From positions 1 through 35,706 of the forward strand of contig JAOPZB010000162.1 of the NCBI GenBank assembly GCA_025964355.1: a stretch of 35,706 nucleotides of DNA, in the 5' to 3' direction. Made by a program: the position numbers and the translations under genes. The notes below the pieces were generated by a model, which did no database searches, had not been told where the DNA came from, and worked only from the letters and a program-made list of their open reading frames with translations. The DNA comes from Solirubrobacterales bacterium. GTDB taxonomy: Bacteria; Actinomycetota; Thermoleophilia; Solirubrobacterales; Solirubrobacteraceae. Below, piece by piece: positions 1 through 7,895 of the stretch (position 1 is the stretch's first letter; each line of letters begins with the position of its first letter).

Positions 1-236
1 GGCTCTACAAGATCGTCCAGGGCCACGCCCGACGGGCCGGGCTGCAGGAGAAGATGAGCCCGCACACACTCCGCCATACGTTCGCCACCCACCTTCTCGC
101 CGGCGGCTGTGATCTGCGCTCGCTGCAGGAGATGCTCGGGCACGCCGACCTCGCCACCACGCAGATCTACACCCACCTGTCCGCCGAGCGCCTGAAGGAC
201 GCATACTTCAGCGCGCACCCGCGCGCCACCCGTTGA
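1..236 (+). CDS. Tyrosine recombinase XerC/XerD, C-terminal part (5' truncated by window)
   Basis: The catalytic end of a Xer-type site-specific recombinase, which resolves chromosome dimers at dif with FtsK. The open frame is in phase from base 3, so the gene begins outside the window. Visible are the [12 protein letters not shown] box (the H-x-x-R pair of the family), [14 protein letters not shown] with the second His and the nucleophilic Tyr, and a short C-terminal tail ending in RATR. The spacing of these residues is as in intact XerD, so there is no sign of decay. Its TGA overlaps the TTG proposed to start deoB, suggesting translational coupling. XerC cannot be separated from XerD with only the C-terminus visible. 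Confidence 0.93.
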   Translation, partial: LYKIVQGHARRAGLQEKMSPHTLRHTFATHLLAGGCDLRSLQEMLGHADLATTQIYTHLSAERLKDAYFSAHPRATR

Positions 237-1444
237 GCGCCCGCGCGCCAGTCGGGGGTCGAGGACGGCGCGCTGTCGTGCTGGTGATCGACGCCTGCGG
301 CGTGGGGGCGCTGCCGGACGCGGCCGCCTACGGCGACGAGGGGACGAACACGCTCGCACATGTGGCCGAGGCTGTCGGCGGCCTGCGCGTGCCGGCGCTG
401 GCGGGGCTGGGGCTCGGATCGATCCTCGCGCTGGATGGCGTGACGGCGGCGGCCGACCCGGTCATCCACGGTCGCCTGCACCCGCTCGGGCCGGGCAAGG
501 ACTCGATCACCGGGCACTGGGAGCTGGCGGGAGTCGTGCTCGACAGGGCCCTGCCGACGTACCCGAACGGCTTCCCGGCGGATGCGATCGCGCGGCTGGT
601 GGCGGCCATGGGCCACGAGGTGATCGGCAACCGTCCCTACAACGGGATCGCGGCGATCGAGCAGCTCGGCGCAGAGCACATGCGAACGGGCGCGCTGATT
701 CTCTACACCTCCCAGGACTCGGTGCTGCAGCTCGCGGCGCACGTCGACCGGGTCCCGCCCGCGGAGCTCTACCACGCCTGCGCGGCGGCGCGCGAGGCGA
801 TGGTGGCAGAGCACGCCGTCGGGCGGGTGATCGCGCGGCCGTTCGCGGGGGCCGCAGGCGCGTTCGTGCGCACCGACGGCCGGCGCGACTTCGCCTTGCG
901 CCCGCCGCGACCGAGCTATCTCGACGCGCTCGGATCCGCCGGCGTCGAGGTTCACGGGGTGGGCAAGATCCACGACCTGTTCGCCGGCGCCGGCGTCACG
1001 CACTCGCATCCGGGCGCGAGCAACGCGCAGGCGCTCGACAGCGTCGACGTGCTGCTCGGCCAGCTCGAGCGGGGACTGGTGTTCGCCAACCTGATCGAGA
1101 CCGACCAGGCCTACGGTCACCGCAAGGACGTCCAGGGCTTCGCCGGCGCCCTCGAGGAGCTCGATCGAAGGCTCGCCGGCATGCTGAGGCGCCTGCGCGA
1201 GGACGACCTGCTGATCGTGACCGCCGACCACGGCGTCGATCCGGCTCACCCGGGCAGCGATCACACGCGCGAGTATGCGCCGCTGCTTGCGGTGAGCGGA
1301 GCGATGCTAGGCCGCAGCGCCGCCGGGGGAAGGATCGGTGCCCGGCGCCACGACGGGCCGCTGGCGGACATCGGCGCGAGCGTCCTGCGCTGGCTGACAG
1401 GCCGTCACGCCGCCGCGCTCCCCGGGGCTGCGTTCATAAGCTGA
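233..1444 (+). CDS. deoB: Phosphopentomutase
   Basis: Interconverts ribose or deoxyribose 1-phosphate and 5-phosphate in nucleoside salvage; a cytosolic two-metal enzyme of the alkaline phosphatase superfamily. Family signatures appear in order: [16 protein letters not shown] with the metal-binding Asp near the N-terminus, [12 protein letters not shown] (the phospho-acceptor Thr region), [16 protein letters not shown], the [19 protein letters not shown] block, and [20 protein letters not shown] with metal-binding Asp and His residues. About 403 residues is the usual length. The TTG at 233 overlaps the upstream stop; an in-frame GTG at 278 would remove 15 residues and still leave the first motif. 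mutM follows after 4 bp, so xer-deoB-mutM is probably one transcript. Confidence 0.95.
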   Translation: MSARAPVGGRGRRAVVLVIDACGVGALPDAAAYGDEGTNTLAHVAEAVGGLRVPALAGLGLGSILALDGVTAAADPVIHGRLHPLGPGKDSITGHWELAGVVLDRALPTYPNGFPADAIARLVAAMGHEVIGNRPYNGIAAIEQLGAEHMRTGALILYTSQDSVLQLAAHVDRVPPAELYHACAAAREAMVAEHAVGRVIARPFAGAAGAFVRTDGRRDFALRPPRPSYLDALGSAGVEVHGVGKIHDLFAGAGVTHSHPGASNAQALDSVDVLLGQLERGLVFANLIETDQAYGHRKDVQGFAGALEELDRRLAGMLRRLREDDLLIVTADHGVDPAHPGSDHTREYAPLLAVSGAMLGRSAAGGRIGARRHDGPLADIGASVLRWLTGRHAAALPGAAFIS

Positions 1445-1448
1445 GAGC

Positions 1449-2405
1449 ATGCCCGAGCTTCCCGAGGTCGAGACGATCAGACGCCAGCTGGCGCCGCTCG
1501 TCGAGGGGCGCAGGCTCGAGCGCATCGAGATACTCGATGAGCGCTGGTCGCGCCCGCTGACGCCGCAGGAGCTCGCCGACGCCCTCACGGGCCGCGTGAT
1601 CGAGCGCCTCGGCCGGCGCGGAAAGTACCTGCTGTGGAGCTTCGACGGCGACGTCCATCTCGCCCAGCACCTGCGGATGACCGGGTCCGTGCTGTTGGAC
1701 CCCCGCCCGGAGCCGCGGCACACCCGCGTGCGCCTGCAGCTGGGCCCGCGCGGGGATGCCGGCGGATCGCCTGGGCACGACGGCGGCGCCGAGGACGTTG
1801 GTCTGCGTATGGTGATCGTGGACCCGCGACGATTCGGGACGGCGGAGCTGCTGCTGGGAGACGAGGCGCTCGAGAAGTTCTTTGGCGCCCGGCTCGGCCT
1901 CGAGCCGTTCGACGAGCTGTTCACGGTGGAGCACCTGCGCGCGCTGACCAGGGGACGGACGGCGCCGATCAAGGCGCTGCTGCTGGATCAGCGCAAGATC
2001 GCTGGCGTGGGCAACATCTATGCCGACGAGGCTCTCTTTCGAGCCGGCATCCACCCGCTGCGGGCCGCTGGAGCGTTGTCGACACGCCAGCTCGCCCGCC
2101 TTCGCGAGGGGCTGATCGAGGCGTTGAGCGCAGGCATCGACGCGCGCGGGGCGACGATCGACGACTTTCGCCACGTCGACGGCGTGCGCGGCTCATTCCA
2201 GGACCAGTTCCTCGTGCATCGCCGGGCGGGCGAGCCTTGCGGGCTGTGCGGCGGGACGGTTGTCAAGATGGTGGTCGCCGGCCGCGGGACGTACGTGTGT
2301 GAGAAGTGCCAGCCGCGGCCGCGACGAGCGGGCCGCCGGCGCTCTCAGGCCGCTAGCAGCTCATCGAGTCGACCGCTCTCGGCGGCGGCCAGCACGTCGG
2401 CGTAG
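1449..2405 (+). CDS. mutM: Formamidopyrimidine-DNA glycosylase (Fpg/MutM)
   Basis: Bifunctional DNA glycosylase/AP lyase that removes 8-oxoguanine and formamidopyrimidines. The N-terminus after Met removal is PELPEVETI, with the Pro nucleophile and the catalytic Glu. Lys59 lies in RRGKYLL, HLRMTG is at 74-79, and VGNIYADEALF is the helix-two-turn-helix. The C-terminal zinc finger (C-G-L-C ... C-E-K-C) closes near residue 288. Two oddities: a Gly/Asp-rich insertion around residues 101-118, and about 30 Ser/Ala/Arg-rich residues after the zinc finger, where the family normally ends. That tail is encoded in the 61 bp that overlap the convergent glutaredoxin gene. Confidence 0.96.
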   Translation: MPELPEVETIRRQLAPLVEGRRLERIEILDERWSRPLTPQELADALTGRVIERLGRRGKYLLWSFDGDVHLAQHLRMTGSVLLDPRPEPRHTRVRLQLGPRGDAGGSPGHDGGAEDVGLRMVIVDPRRFGTAELLLGDEALEKFFGARLGLEPFDELFTVEHLRALTRGRTAPIKALLLDQRKIAGVGNIYADEALFRAGIHPLRAAGALSTRQLARLREGLIEALSAGIDARGATIDDFRHVDGVRGSFQDQFLVHRRAGEPCGLCGGTVVKMVVAGRGTYVCEKCQPRPRRAGRRRSQAASSSSSRPLSAAASTSA

Positions 2406-2599
2406 CCGCCGAGTAGCTCACCGTCGACGAGCACCTGCGGAAAGCTCATCATGCCGGTGAGCTTGGCGAGCTCGGCCCGGCCAGCGGGATCCTTTGACAG
2501 GTTGATCTCCGCGTACTCGAATCCGCGCGCCGCCAGGAGATTCTTGACGCGGACGCAGAAACTGCAGGGGTCTGTCGTGTATACCGTGATCTGACGCAT
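2345..2599 (-). CDS. Glutaredoxin family protein
   Basis: An 84-residue thioredoxin-fold dithiol/disulfide oxidoreductase of the glutaredoxin or mycoredoxin type. The beta strand ITVYTT is followed by CSFC at residues 12-15 as the active site, then MSFPQV with the cis-Pro, and GGYADV as the thiol-cofactor-binding loop. The ATG at 2599 gives the standard family length; the frame stays open upstream but that part shows no homology. It lies convergent to mutM, overlapping its 3' end, and divergent from recO. There is no Shine-Dalgarno, but TACACT sits 10 nt before the ATG. The physiological reductant (mycothiol or other) is not visible. Confidence 0.9.
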   Translation of the reverse strand: MRQITVYTTDPCSFCVRVKNLLAARGFEYAEINLSKDPAGRAELAKLTGMMSFPQVLVDGELLGGYADVLAAAESGRLDELLAA

Positions 2600-2609
2600 T
2601 ACTTCATAA

Positions 2610-2615
2610 AGTGTA
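2610..2615 (-). promoter_or_regulatory. Putative -10 element of the glutaredoxin gene
   Basis: TACACT on the minus strand, 10 nt before the ATG and with no ribosome-binding site between. It implies a leader of only a few bases. No convincing -35 is seen. Confidence 0.45.
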
Positions 2616-2646
2616 GCCCGAGCCGTGTGGACGCCGTCCCGGCTCC

Positions 2647-2652
2647 TAGACT
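2647..2652 (+). promoter_or_regulatory. Putative -10 element of recO
   Basis: TAGACT ends 10 nt before the recO ATG, with no Shine-Dalgarno. It mirrors the arrangement at the divergent glutaredoxin gene; the two start codons are 63 bp apart. Confidence 0.45.
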
Positions 2653-2662
2653 CGACTGACCG

Positions 2663-3412
2663 ATGCCGGGACCTGTCAAGACGGAGGCTGTCGTGCTCCG
2701 ATCGATGCGCTACGGCGAGGCCGATCGCATCCTGCACCTCTATACCCCGAATCGCGGGCGAGTCAGCGCGATCGCCAAGGGCGTGCGCCGTGCGCGCAGC
2801 CGCTTCGGAGGCCGGCTGGAGCCGTTCTTCCGCCTGAAGATCGAGCTGCATGAAGGGCGCGGCGAGCTGCTCACCGTCACGGGCGCGCAGACCGTCGACG
2901 GCCACGCACGCCTGCGCGGCGACAGGCGGGCGCTCGACGCGGCCGCGCGGGCCTGCGACGCGGTGGGCCGGCTGTTTGAGACCTCAGAGCCCCATCCGGG
3001 CGTGTTCAACCTGCTCTGCCGCCAGCTCGCGCTGCTCGATCAGCAGGCGGGCTCCCCGGCGGGGGGCGCGTCCTCGACCGCATGGGCGGCCGCGCTCGCG
3101 TTTCGTCTGAAGCTGCTGCTCGCGGCGGGCCTGGCGCCGCAGCTTGGAGCGTGCGCGGCCTGCGGCGAGCGCGAGCATCTGGTGGGCTTCTCGGGAGCGG
3201 CCGGCGGAGTCGTATGCGGGGCGTGCGAGGCGGGGTCGTTTGCGTTGGGGCAGGACGCCTACGGCTTCATGACCGAGGCGCTCGCCCGCGGGCTCAACGA
3301 GGTACCCGACGCGCCCGACCCCGCGCTGGGCCAGGCCGAGCGGGCGATCGCGGCGACGCTCGAGCACCACGCGCACGTGCGCCTGATGCCGGCGGTAGGG
3401 CGGTCGCGCTGA
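2663..3412 (+). CDS. recO: DNA repair protein RecO
   Basis: Recombination mediator that loads RecA on SSB-coated single-stranded DNA in the RecFOR pathway and anneals strands. The N-terminal OB fold opens with KTEAVVLRSMRYGEADRIL, then YTPNRGRVSAIAKGVRRARS, typical of RecO. A C-terminal four-cysteine zinc site (C-A-A-C ... C-G-A-C) sits around residues 163-188. At 249 residues it is of normal length. The start ATG lies just after a TAGACT hexamer, giving an almost leaderless mRNA. The PRC-barrel-like gene, dgt and dnaG follow on the same strand. Confidence 0.95.
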   Translation: MPGPVKTEAVVLRSMRYGEADRILHLYTPNRGRVSAIAKGVRRARSRFGGRLEPFFRLKIELHEGRGELLTVTGAQTVDGHARLRGDRRALDAAARACDAVGRLFETSEPHPGVFNLLCRQLALLDQQAGSPAGGASSTAWAAALAFRLKLLLAAGLAPQLGACAACGEREHLVGFSGAAGGVVCGACEAGSFALGQDAYGFMTEALARGLNEVPDAPDPALGQAERAIAATLEHHAHVRLMPAVGRSR

Positions 3413-3423
3413 GCTGACGGCGG

Positions 3424-3429
3424 TATTGT
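3424..3429 (+). promoter_or_regulatory. Putative -10 element of the PRC-barrel-like gene
   Basis: TATTGT ends 6 nt before the ATG at 3436, which would put transcription initiation at or next to the start codon. There is no Shine-Dalgarno. Confidence 0.4.
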
Positions 3430-3435
3430 GAGCTT

Positions 3436-3792
3436 ATGGACGAGGGCTTGCCAATCGCTTATGAGGTGCTCGAGAAGGGCGTCGCCGTGCTGGCGTCCGA
3501 CGGGGAGCAGGTGGGCACCGTCGATCACGTCGTGGCGGCACCCCAGCAGGACATCTTTCACGGGCTGGTGATCTCCACCCCCGGCCGCGGACGTAGATTC
3601 GTGGAGGCGGCGGACATCGAGAGCCTGCACGAACGGGGCGTCGATCTGCGCATCGACTCGGCGGCGGCGCAGAGACTGCCGGAGCCAGGTGGCGGCGCGC
3701 CGGTCTACGACGAGGACCCGGCGACGCAGACGAAGTGGAGTCACCTGGCGCGCAAGTACACCGGACGTAGCGATTGGCACCGTCAACGCTGA
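3436..3792 (+). CDS. PRC-barrel/DUF2171-like small protein
   Basis: 118 residues. The N-terminal 75 or so look like a PRC-barrel-type beta domain: a GVAVLASDGEQVGTVDHV strand-turn-strand, then a conserved-looking GLVIST and a RRFVEAADIESLHERGVDL segment. The C-terminal 40 residues are polar and probably flexible, ending WSHLARKYTGRSDWHRQR. Such domains occur in RNA-processing and photosystem assembly proteins and as stand-alone stress-associated proteins, so no specific function can be given. It starts 23 bp after recO, and its last bases run close to the dgt leader. The assignment to PRC/DUF2171 is from sequence pattern only. Confidence 0.75.
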   Translation: MDEGLPIAYEVLEKGVAVLASDGEQVGTVDHVVAAPQQDIFHGLVISTPGRGRRFVEAADIESLHERGVDLRIDSAAAQRLPEPGGGAPVYDEDPATQTKWSHLARKYTGRSDWHRQR

Positions 3793-3837
3793 GCGCGCGC
3801 AGGCCGGGCGCCGGCCGGGCGCCGAGCGCGATCGCCG

Positions 3838-3843
3838 GGAGGA
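3838..3843 (+). promoter_or_regulatory. Shine-Dalgarno fixing the dgt start
   Basis: GGAGGA stands 7-8 nt upstream of GTG 3851. It selects this start over the longer open frame that begins at 3689 and overlaps the preceding gene. Confidence 0.7.
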
Positions 3844-3850
3844 TCGAGCG

Positions 3851-4903
3851 GTGAGCGTCGCCAGCGAGCAGGCCGTGGTGGCTTCGCGCTTCGCCGGGCG
3901 CGTGCGCGAGGAAGAGGACCAGCGGCTGTCGCCGCTGGCCGCGCGCTCATACCCGGCGCTGCGGTTGCGCCCGGAGGACGATTGCGCGCTGCGCACCCCG
4001 TTTCAGCGCGACCGCGATCGGATCGTGCACAGCAAGGCGTTCCGCCGGCTGACGCACAAGACGCAGGTGTTCGTCGCCCCCCGGGGCGACCACTACCGCA
4101 CGCGGCTCACGCACACGCTCGAGGTGACGACGATCTCGCGGACGGTTGCCCGCGCGCTGCGCCTCAACGAGGATCTGGCCGAGGCGGTCGGCCTCGGCCA
4201 TGACCTCGGGCATCCGCCGTTCGGGCATATCGGCGAGGAGGTGCTCGACCGGTGTCTGAAAGAGCGCTTCGGGGAGGACTTCCGTCATTACGAGCACTCG
4301 CTCCGCGTGGTCGACAGCCTCGAGCGAGACGGCGACGGCCTGAACCTCACCGAGCAGGTGCGCGACGGCATCGCCCACCACTCCAGCCGCACTCCGCCGC
4401 CGGCGACGCTCGAGGGGCGCATCGTGCGCGTGATCGACCGCGTCGCCTACATCAACCATGACATCGACGACGCCGTGCGCGCGGGCCTGCTGCGCGAGGA
4501 GGAGCTGCCGCGCGAGCCGATCGCGGTGCTCGGCGCCAGCGGCTCGGCGCGGATCGACGCGCTCGTGCATGACATGGTCGAGCACTCAGAGCGCGCCGGC
4601 GAGATCGTCCAGGGCCCTGACGCGGGACCGGCGATGAGCGAGCTGCGCGACTTCATGTTCGAGCGGGTCTATCTCGGACCGGCGGTGCGCGCGGAGCACG
4701 CGAAGATCGCGGCGGTGGTGAGGCGGCTGTTCGAGCACTACGTCGAGCACCCCGAGCTGCTCGTGGAGCCCCCCCGCGGCCGGCACGCGGACGGCGACGA
4801 GGGCCTGGCGCGACGCGTCACCGACTACCTCGCAGGGATGACCGACCGCTACTGCATCAGGGAGTACACCGAGCTTCAGGTGCCGCAGGCGTTCGCCCGC
4901 TAG
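3851..4903 (+). CDS. dgt: dGTPase-like deoxynucleotide triphosphohydrolase
   Basis: HD-superfamily enzyme that cleaves dNTPs to deoxynucleosides and triphosphate, controlling the dNTP pool. The signature FQRDRDRIVHSKAFRRLTHK is at about residues 51-70. Metal ligands are His88 in RLTHTLEV and His117-Asp118 in GLGHDLGHPPFGH. YEHSLRVVD and VIDRVAYINHDIDDA follow as in the family. The GTG at 3851 is chosen for its GGAGGA; the product is 350 residues. dnaG begins 10 bp after the stop, and dgt-dnaG adjacency is familiar from mycobacteria. Confidence 0.95.
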   Translation: MSVASEQAVVASRFAGRVREEEDQRLSPLAARSYPALRLRPEDDCALRTPFQRDRDRIVHSKAFRRLTHKTQVFVAPRGDHYRTRLTHTLEVTTISRTVARALRLNEDLAEAVGLGHDLGHPPFGHIGEEVLDRCLKERFGEDFRHYEHSLRVVDSLERDGDGLNLTEQVRDGIAHHSSRTPPPATLEGRIVRVIDRVAYINHDIDDAVRAGLLREEELPREPIAVLGASGSARIDALVHDMVEHSERAGEIVQGPDAGPAMSELRDFMFERVYLGPAVRAEHAKIAAVVRRLFEHYVEHPELLVEPPRGRHADGDEGLARRVTDYLAGMTDRYCIREYTELQVPQAFAR

Positions 4904-4913
4904 CGTTGCCGGC

Positions 4914-6725
4914 GTGGCCCTCTACACGAGCGATTCCAGGGACCGGGTGCGCGACGCGGTCGACTTCGTGGAGCTCGTCTCGGCCCGCACGGAGCTGCGC
5001 CGCGCGGGTCCGGCCCGCTATGAGGGGCTGTGTCCGTTCCACGACGAGCGCACCCCGTCGTTCGGCATCGATCCGGCGCAGAAGGTCTACCACTGCTTCG
5101 GCTGTCAGGCCTCCGGCGACGTGTTCACGTTCGTGCAGGAGACCGAGGGAGTCGACTTCAAAGGCGCCCTGGAGCTGCTCGCCGAACGCTATGGCGTCGA
5201 GCTTCAGCGCGAGCAGGAGGACCCGCGCGAGGCTGAGCGCCGCCAGCGCCGCGCGCGGCTGCTGGAGCTGCTCGACCGCACGGCCTCCTATTACGAGCGA
5301 TACCTGTGGGAGTCCGCCGAGGCCAAGCGCGCCCGCGAGTACCTCCAGGAGAGGGGCCTCGGCGAGGAGGTCCTGAGGGCGTTTCGGGTGGGGTATGCGC
5401 CGAGCGCCTGGGATCGCGTGCTGCTCGCCTCGCGCCAGGGCAGGTTCTCAAACCGCGAGCTCTATGACGCCGGGCTTGCGCAGCGCTCGCGCCAGAACGG
5501 ACAGCTCTATGACCGCTTCCGCTCGAGGATCATGTTCCCGCTCACGGACACGCGCGGGCGGGTGCTCGGCTTCGGAGCGCGCGCGACGAGCGAGCAGCAG
5601 CAGCCGAAGTACCTGAACACCTCCGACAACGACGTCTACCACAAGGGGCAGCATCTGTACGGCGCGAACCTCGCGCGGGCGCAGGCGGCCCGCGCGGGCG
5701 AGGTGATCCTCTGCGAGGGCTACACCGACACGATCGCGCTGCACCAGGCCGGCATGGACAATGCGGTCGGCCTCATGGGCACGGCGCTGACGGGCGAGCA
5801 GCTCGACGAGCTCGCGCGCATGGCGCAGACGGTACTGCTGGCGCTCGATGCCGACAGCGCGGGGCAGGAGGCGATGCTTCGCGCCGCGGGCCTTGCCGCC
5901 AGGCGCAAGCTCGAGCTGCGCGTCGTGCCGCTGCCGGCCGGCTTGGACCCGGCCGAGCTGATCGAGCGCGACGGGCCGGAGGCGATGCGCGCAGCGGTCG
6001 CCGAATCGGTGGCGTTCGTGCGCTTCCGCGTCGAGCGGGTGCTGGCGGGCGGCGATCACTCCACGCCCGAGGGCCGCGACCGCATGATCGAGGAGCTGCG
6101 TCCGGTGTTCGCGACGCTTCCGCCGAGCGCGATGCGGATGGAGCTCACGAGGATGGTCTCCGGCCGCCTGGCGCTGCCCGAGAGCCTGGCCGAGACGCTC
6201 CTGGCGCCCGGCCGCGGGCCGGCGGACCGCAGCACCGCAGCCGCGAACGGCTCAGGCGGGCGCGGCGCGGGCCCGTCCGGGCGAGAGGACACCGAGCGGG
6301 CGTTCCTCGCGCTGTGCATCGCCTCGCCGCAACAGGGCAGCGACGCGCTCGCGACCCTTGATGTGGACGAGCACTTCGCAAGCGAGCTGCTGCGCCGCGC
6401 CGCGCGGCGGCTGCGCGACGGCAGCCTGAATGAGCCGATGGCCGGCGACCCCGAGCGCCTCGGCGACCTCGATGAGGACCCGGAGCTGAAGTCGCTGCTG
6501 GCCGAGCTGGTCGTCGAGGCCGGGCGCGAACAGGCCCATCCGGCGATGCTCGAGGTGCAGCGGCTGCAGCTGCAGCTCGCCCGTCTGGACCGTGAGGTCC
6601 AGCGCGCACGAGGAGCGGGCGTCGGCGACGTGACCGGGCTCGCACAGCAGCGGGCGGAGGTCAAGCGGGAGTTCGACGTCGCGTACTCGCAGGTGCTCGA
6701 CGACACGGGGGAGAGGGAGAGCTGA
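4914..6725 (+). CDS. dnaG: DNA primase
   Basis: Synthesises RNA primers for lagging-strand replication. The N-terminal CHC2 zinc finger has Cys40, His43, Cys61 and Cys64 (CPFHDERTPSF ... YHCFGCQASGD). The RNA polymerase core with FGARAT and PKYLNTSDN follows. The Toprim domain has CEGYTD with the catalytic Glu at about residue 268 and LDADSAG with its two Asp at 312-314. The C-terminal helicase-interaction region is divergent, as expected. 603 residues is a normal length. The GTG start follows dgt by 10 bp. No rpoD follows; a double-HTH/HNH gene and tRNA-Asn come next. Confidence 0.97.
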   Translation: MALYTSDSRDRVRDAVDFVELVSARTELRRAGPARYEGLCPFHDERTPSFGIDPAQKVYHCFGCQASGDVFTFVQETEGVDFKGALELLAERYGVELQREQEDPREAERRQRRARLLELLDRTASYYERYLWESAEAKRAREYLQERGLGEEVLRAFRVGYAPSAWDRVLLASRQGRFSNRELYDAGLAQRSRQNGQLYDRFRSRIMFPLTDTRGRVLGFGARATSEQQQPKYLNTSDNDVYHKGQHLYGANLARAQAARAGEVILCEGYTDTIALHQAGMDNAVGLMGTALTGEQLDELARMAQTVLLALDADSAGQEAMLRAAGLAARRKLELRVVPLPAGLDPAELIERDGPEAMRAAVAESVAFVRFRVERVLAGGDHSTPEGRDRMIEELRPVFATLPPSAMRMELTRMVSGRLALPESLAETLLAPGRGPADRSTAAANGSGGRGAGPSGREDTERAFLALCIASPQQGSDALATLDVDEHFASELLRRAARRLRDGSLNEPMAGDPERLGDLDEDPELKSLLAELVVEAGREQAHPAMLEVQRLQLQLARLDREVQRARGAGVGDVTGLAQQRAEVKREFDVAYSQVLDDTGERES

Positions 6726-6847
6726 GCGGCACACGGCCGCGGTCGGGGTTGGGGTCGCCATGCGTGCCGGAGTGCGCCACCGAGCTCGAGCCGGAGAAAG
6801 TTGGCGTGCAAACGCCCGCACTTTGGAGCGTTTCGTCCCAAGCGCCG

Positions 6848-6853
6848 TAGACA
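6848..6853 (+). promoter_or_regulatory. Putative -10 element of the HNH gene
   Basis: TAGACA ends 9 nt before ATG 6863, which it favours over the ATG at 6854. The rest of the 127-bp gap after dnaG shows only a small GCGT/ACGC inverted repeat near 6805-6816. Confidence 0.35.
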
Positions 6854-6862
6854 ATGCGGTGC

Positions 6863-7582
6863 ATGGATCGTGTCTCCTTGGAGCAGCTTCTTGCCCGCGG
6901 CCTGTCGCTCGCCGAGATCGGGCGGCGGTTTGACCTGCACGAAGCGACCGTCAGCTATTGGGTCAAGAAATACGGGCTGGAGGCTGCGAACCGCGGCAAG
7001 CACGCGTCGCGAGGGGCCATCGGGCAGGACGAGCTGACGGCCTTGGTTGCCTCCGGGATGTCGATTGCGCAGATCGCAGAGACGGTCGATCGGAGCAAGG
7101 CCACGGTTCGGCATTGGCTCATCCGTTACGGGCTGCAAACGAGCGGTGGCCCGGGGAGGCGACCTTCGGGGCAAGCGAAGCTTGCAAAGGAGGCCGGGCT
7201 TGCAAACGTGACGATGGACTGTCGTCGCCACGGAGCAACGGAGTTTTGGCTAGACGGACGGGGCTACTACCGGTGCAAGCGATGCCGCTCGGAGGCGGTC
7301 GCCCGGCGACGCAGAAAGATGAAGGAGATCCTTGTCGCGGAGGCTGGCGGCGCCTGTCGCATCTGTGGATACGACCGCACGATGCGCGCATTGCATTTCC
7401 ACCATGTCGAGCCGTCTGAGAAGAGGCACGAGATCAACGCGAAGGGGGTAGCTCTCGCGCTCGATACGCTTCGCGCCGAGGCGCGCAAGTGCGTCCTTCT
7501 GTGCTCTAATTGCCATGCTGAGGTCGAGAACGGGATCGTGCCGTCGCCGATCGATCAGCGTTATAGCCGCCCTCCGGGGTAG
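6863..7582 (+). CDS. Double helix-turn-helix, zinc-ribbon, HNH-type protein
   Basis: 239 residues from ATG 6863. Residues 5-40 and 55-92 are two similar Hin/Mor-like HTH units (SLAEIGRRFDLHEATVSYWV and SIAQIAETVDRSKATVRHWL), an internal duplication. A possible zinc ribbon follows (Cys120, His123, Cys138, Cys141), then a basic stretch ARRRRKMKE. The C-terminal HNH-like module has Cys165-x2-Cys168, LHFHHVEP with His180-His181, and Cys214-x2-Cys217-His218. The layout suggests DNA binding with possible nuclease activity; I know of no characterised function. It sits between dnaG and tRNA-Asn, where related actinobacteria usually have nothing or other genes. Mobile origin is inference only. Confidence 0.8.
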   Translation: MDRVSLEQLLARGLSLAEIGRRFDLHEATVSYWVKKYGLEAANRGKHASRGAIGQDELTALVASGMSIAQIAETVDRSKATVRHWLIRYGLQTSGGPGRRPSGQAKLAKEAGLANVTMDCRRHGATEFWLDGRGYYRCKRCRSEAVARRRRKMKEILVAEAGGACRICGYDRTMRALHFHHVEPSEKRHEINAKGVALALDTLRAEARKCVLLCSNCHAEVENGIVPSPIDQRYSRPPG

Positions 7583-7596
7583 CACGGTATTGACGG

Positions 7597-7669
7597 TCCG
7601 GGGTAACTCAATTGGCAGAGTGCGACGCTGTTAACGTCGAGGTTGTGGGTTCGAGTCCCACCCCCGGAG
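7597..7669 (+). tRNA. tRNA-Asn (anticodon GTT)
   Basis: A full cloverleaf folds by eye. Acceptor 7597-7603 pairs with 7662-7668, D stem ACTC/GAGT 7606-7609/7618-7621, anticodon stem CGACG/CGTCG with loop CTGTTAA (anticodon 7630-7632), and T stem GTGGG/CCCAC around TTCGAGT. The discriminator is G, usual for tRNA-Asn. CCA is not encoded. Confidence 0.96.
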
Positions 7670-7777
7670 TAGACGTCCACGCGGCGTAGGATCGCCGTGA
7701 GCCTGGAGCAAACTCGGCCACGGCCTCGGTGATCGTGGCGTTGATTCGGACGTGCCCCGCGAGCTCCATTTCGTATG

Positions 7778-7805
7778 TTGACTTCCCAACGGCGTGGTCT
7801 ACACT
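7778..7805 (+). promoter_or_regulatory. Sigma70-type promoter ahead of the collagen-like gene
   Basis: TTGACT (7778-7783), 16-nt spacer, TACACT (7800-7805): the best -35/-10 pair seen in the window. Transcription would start near 7812, leaving a leader of about 85 nt that ends in a strong AAGGGGGG ribosome-binding site. The rest of 7670-7895 shows no gene. Confidence 0.6.
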
Positions 7806-7895
7806 CGTGCGGTCGGGTCGCGACTGAGCGCCCCTGAGGTGGGACCCATGGATGGGTTGAGAGGGAAATGGAAGGCCCAAAGGGGGGCTTGCTTC

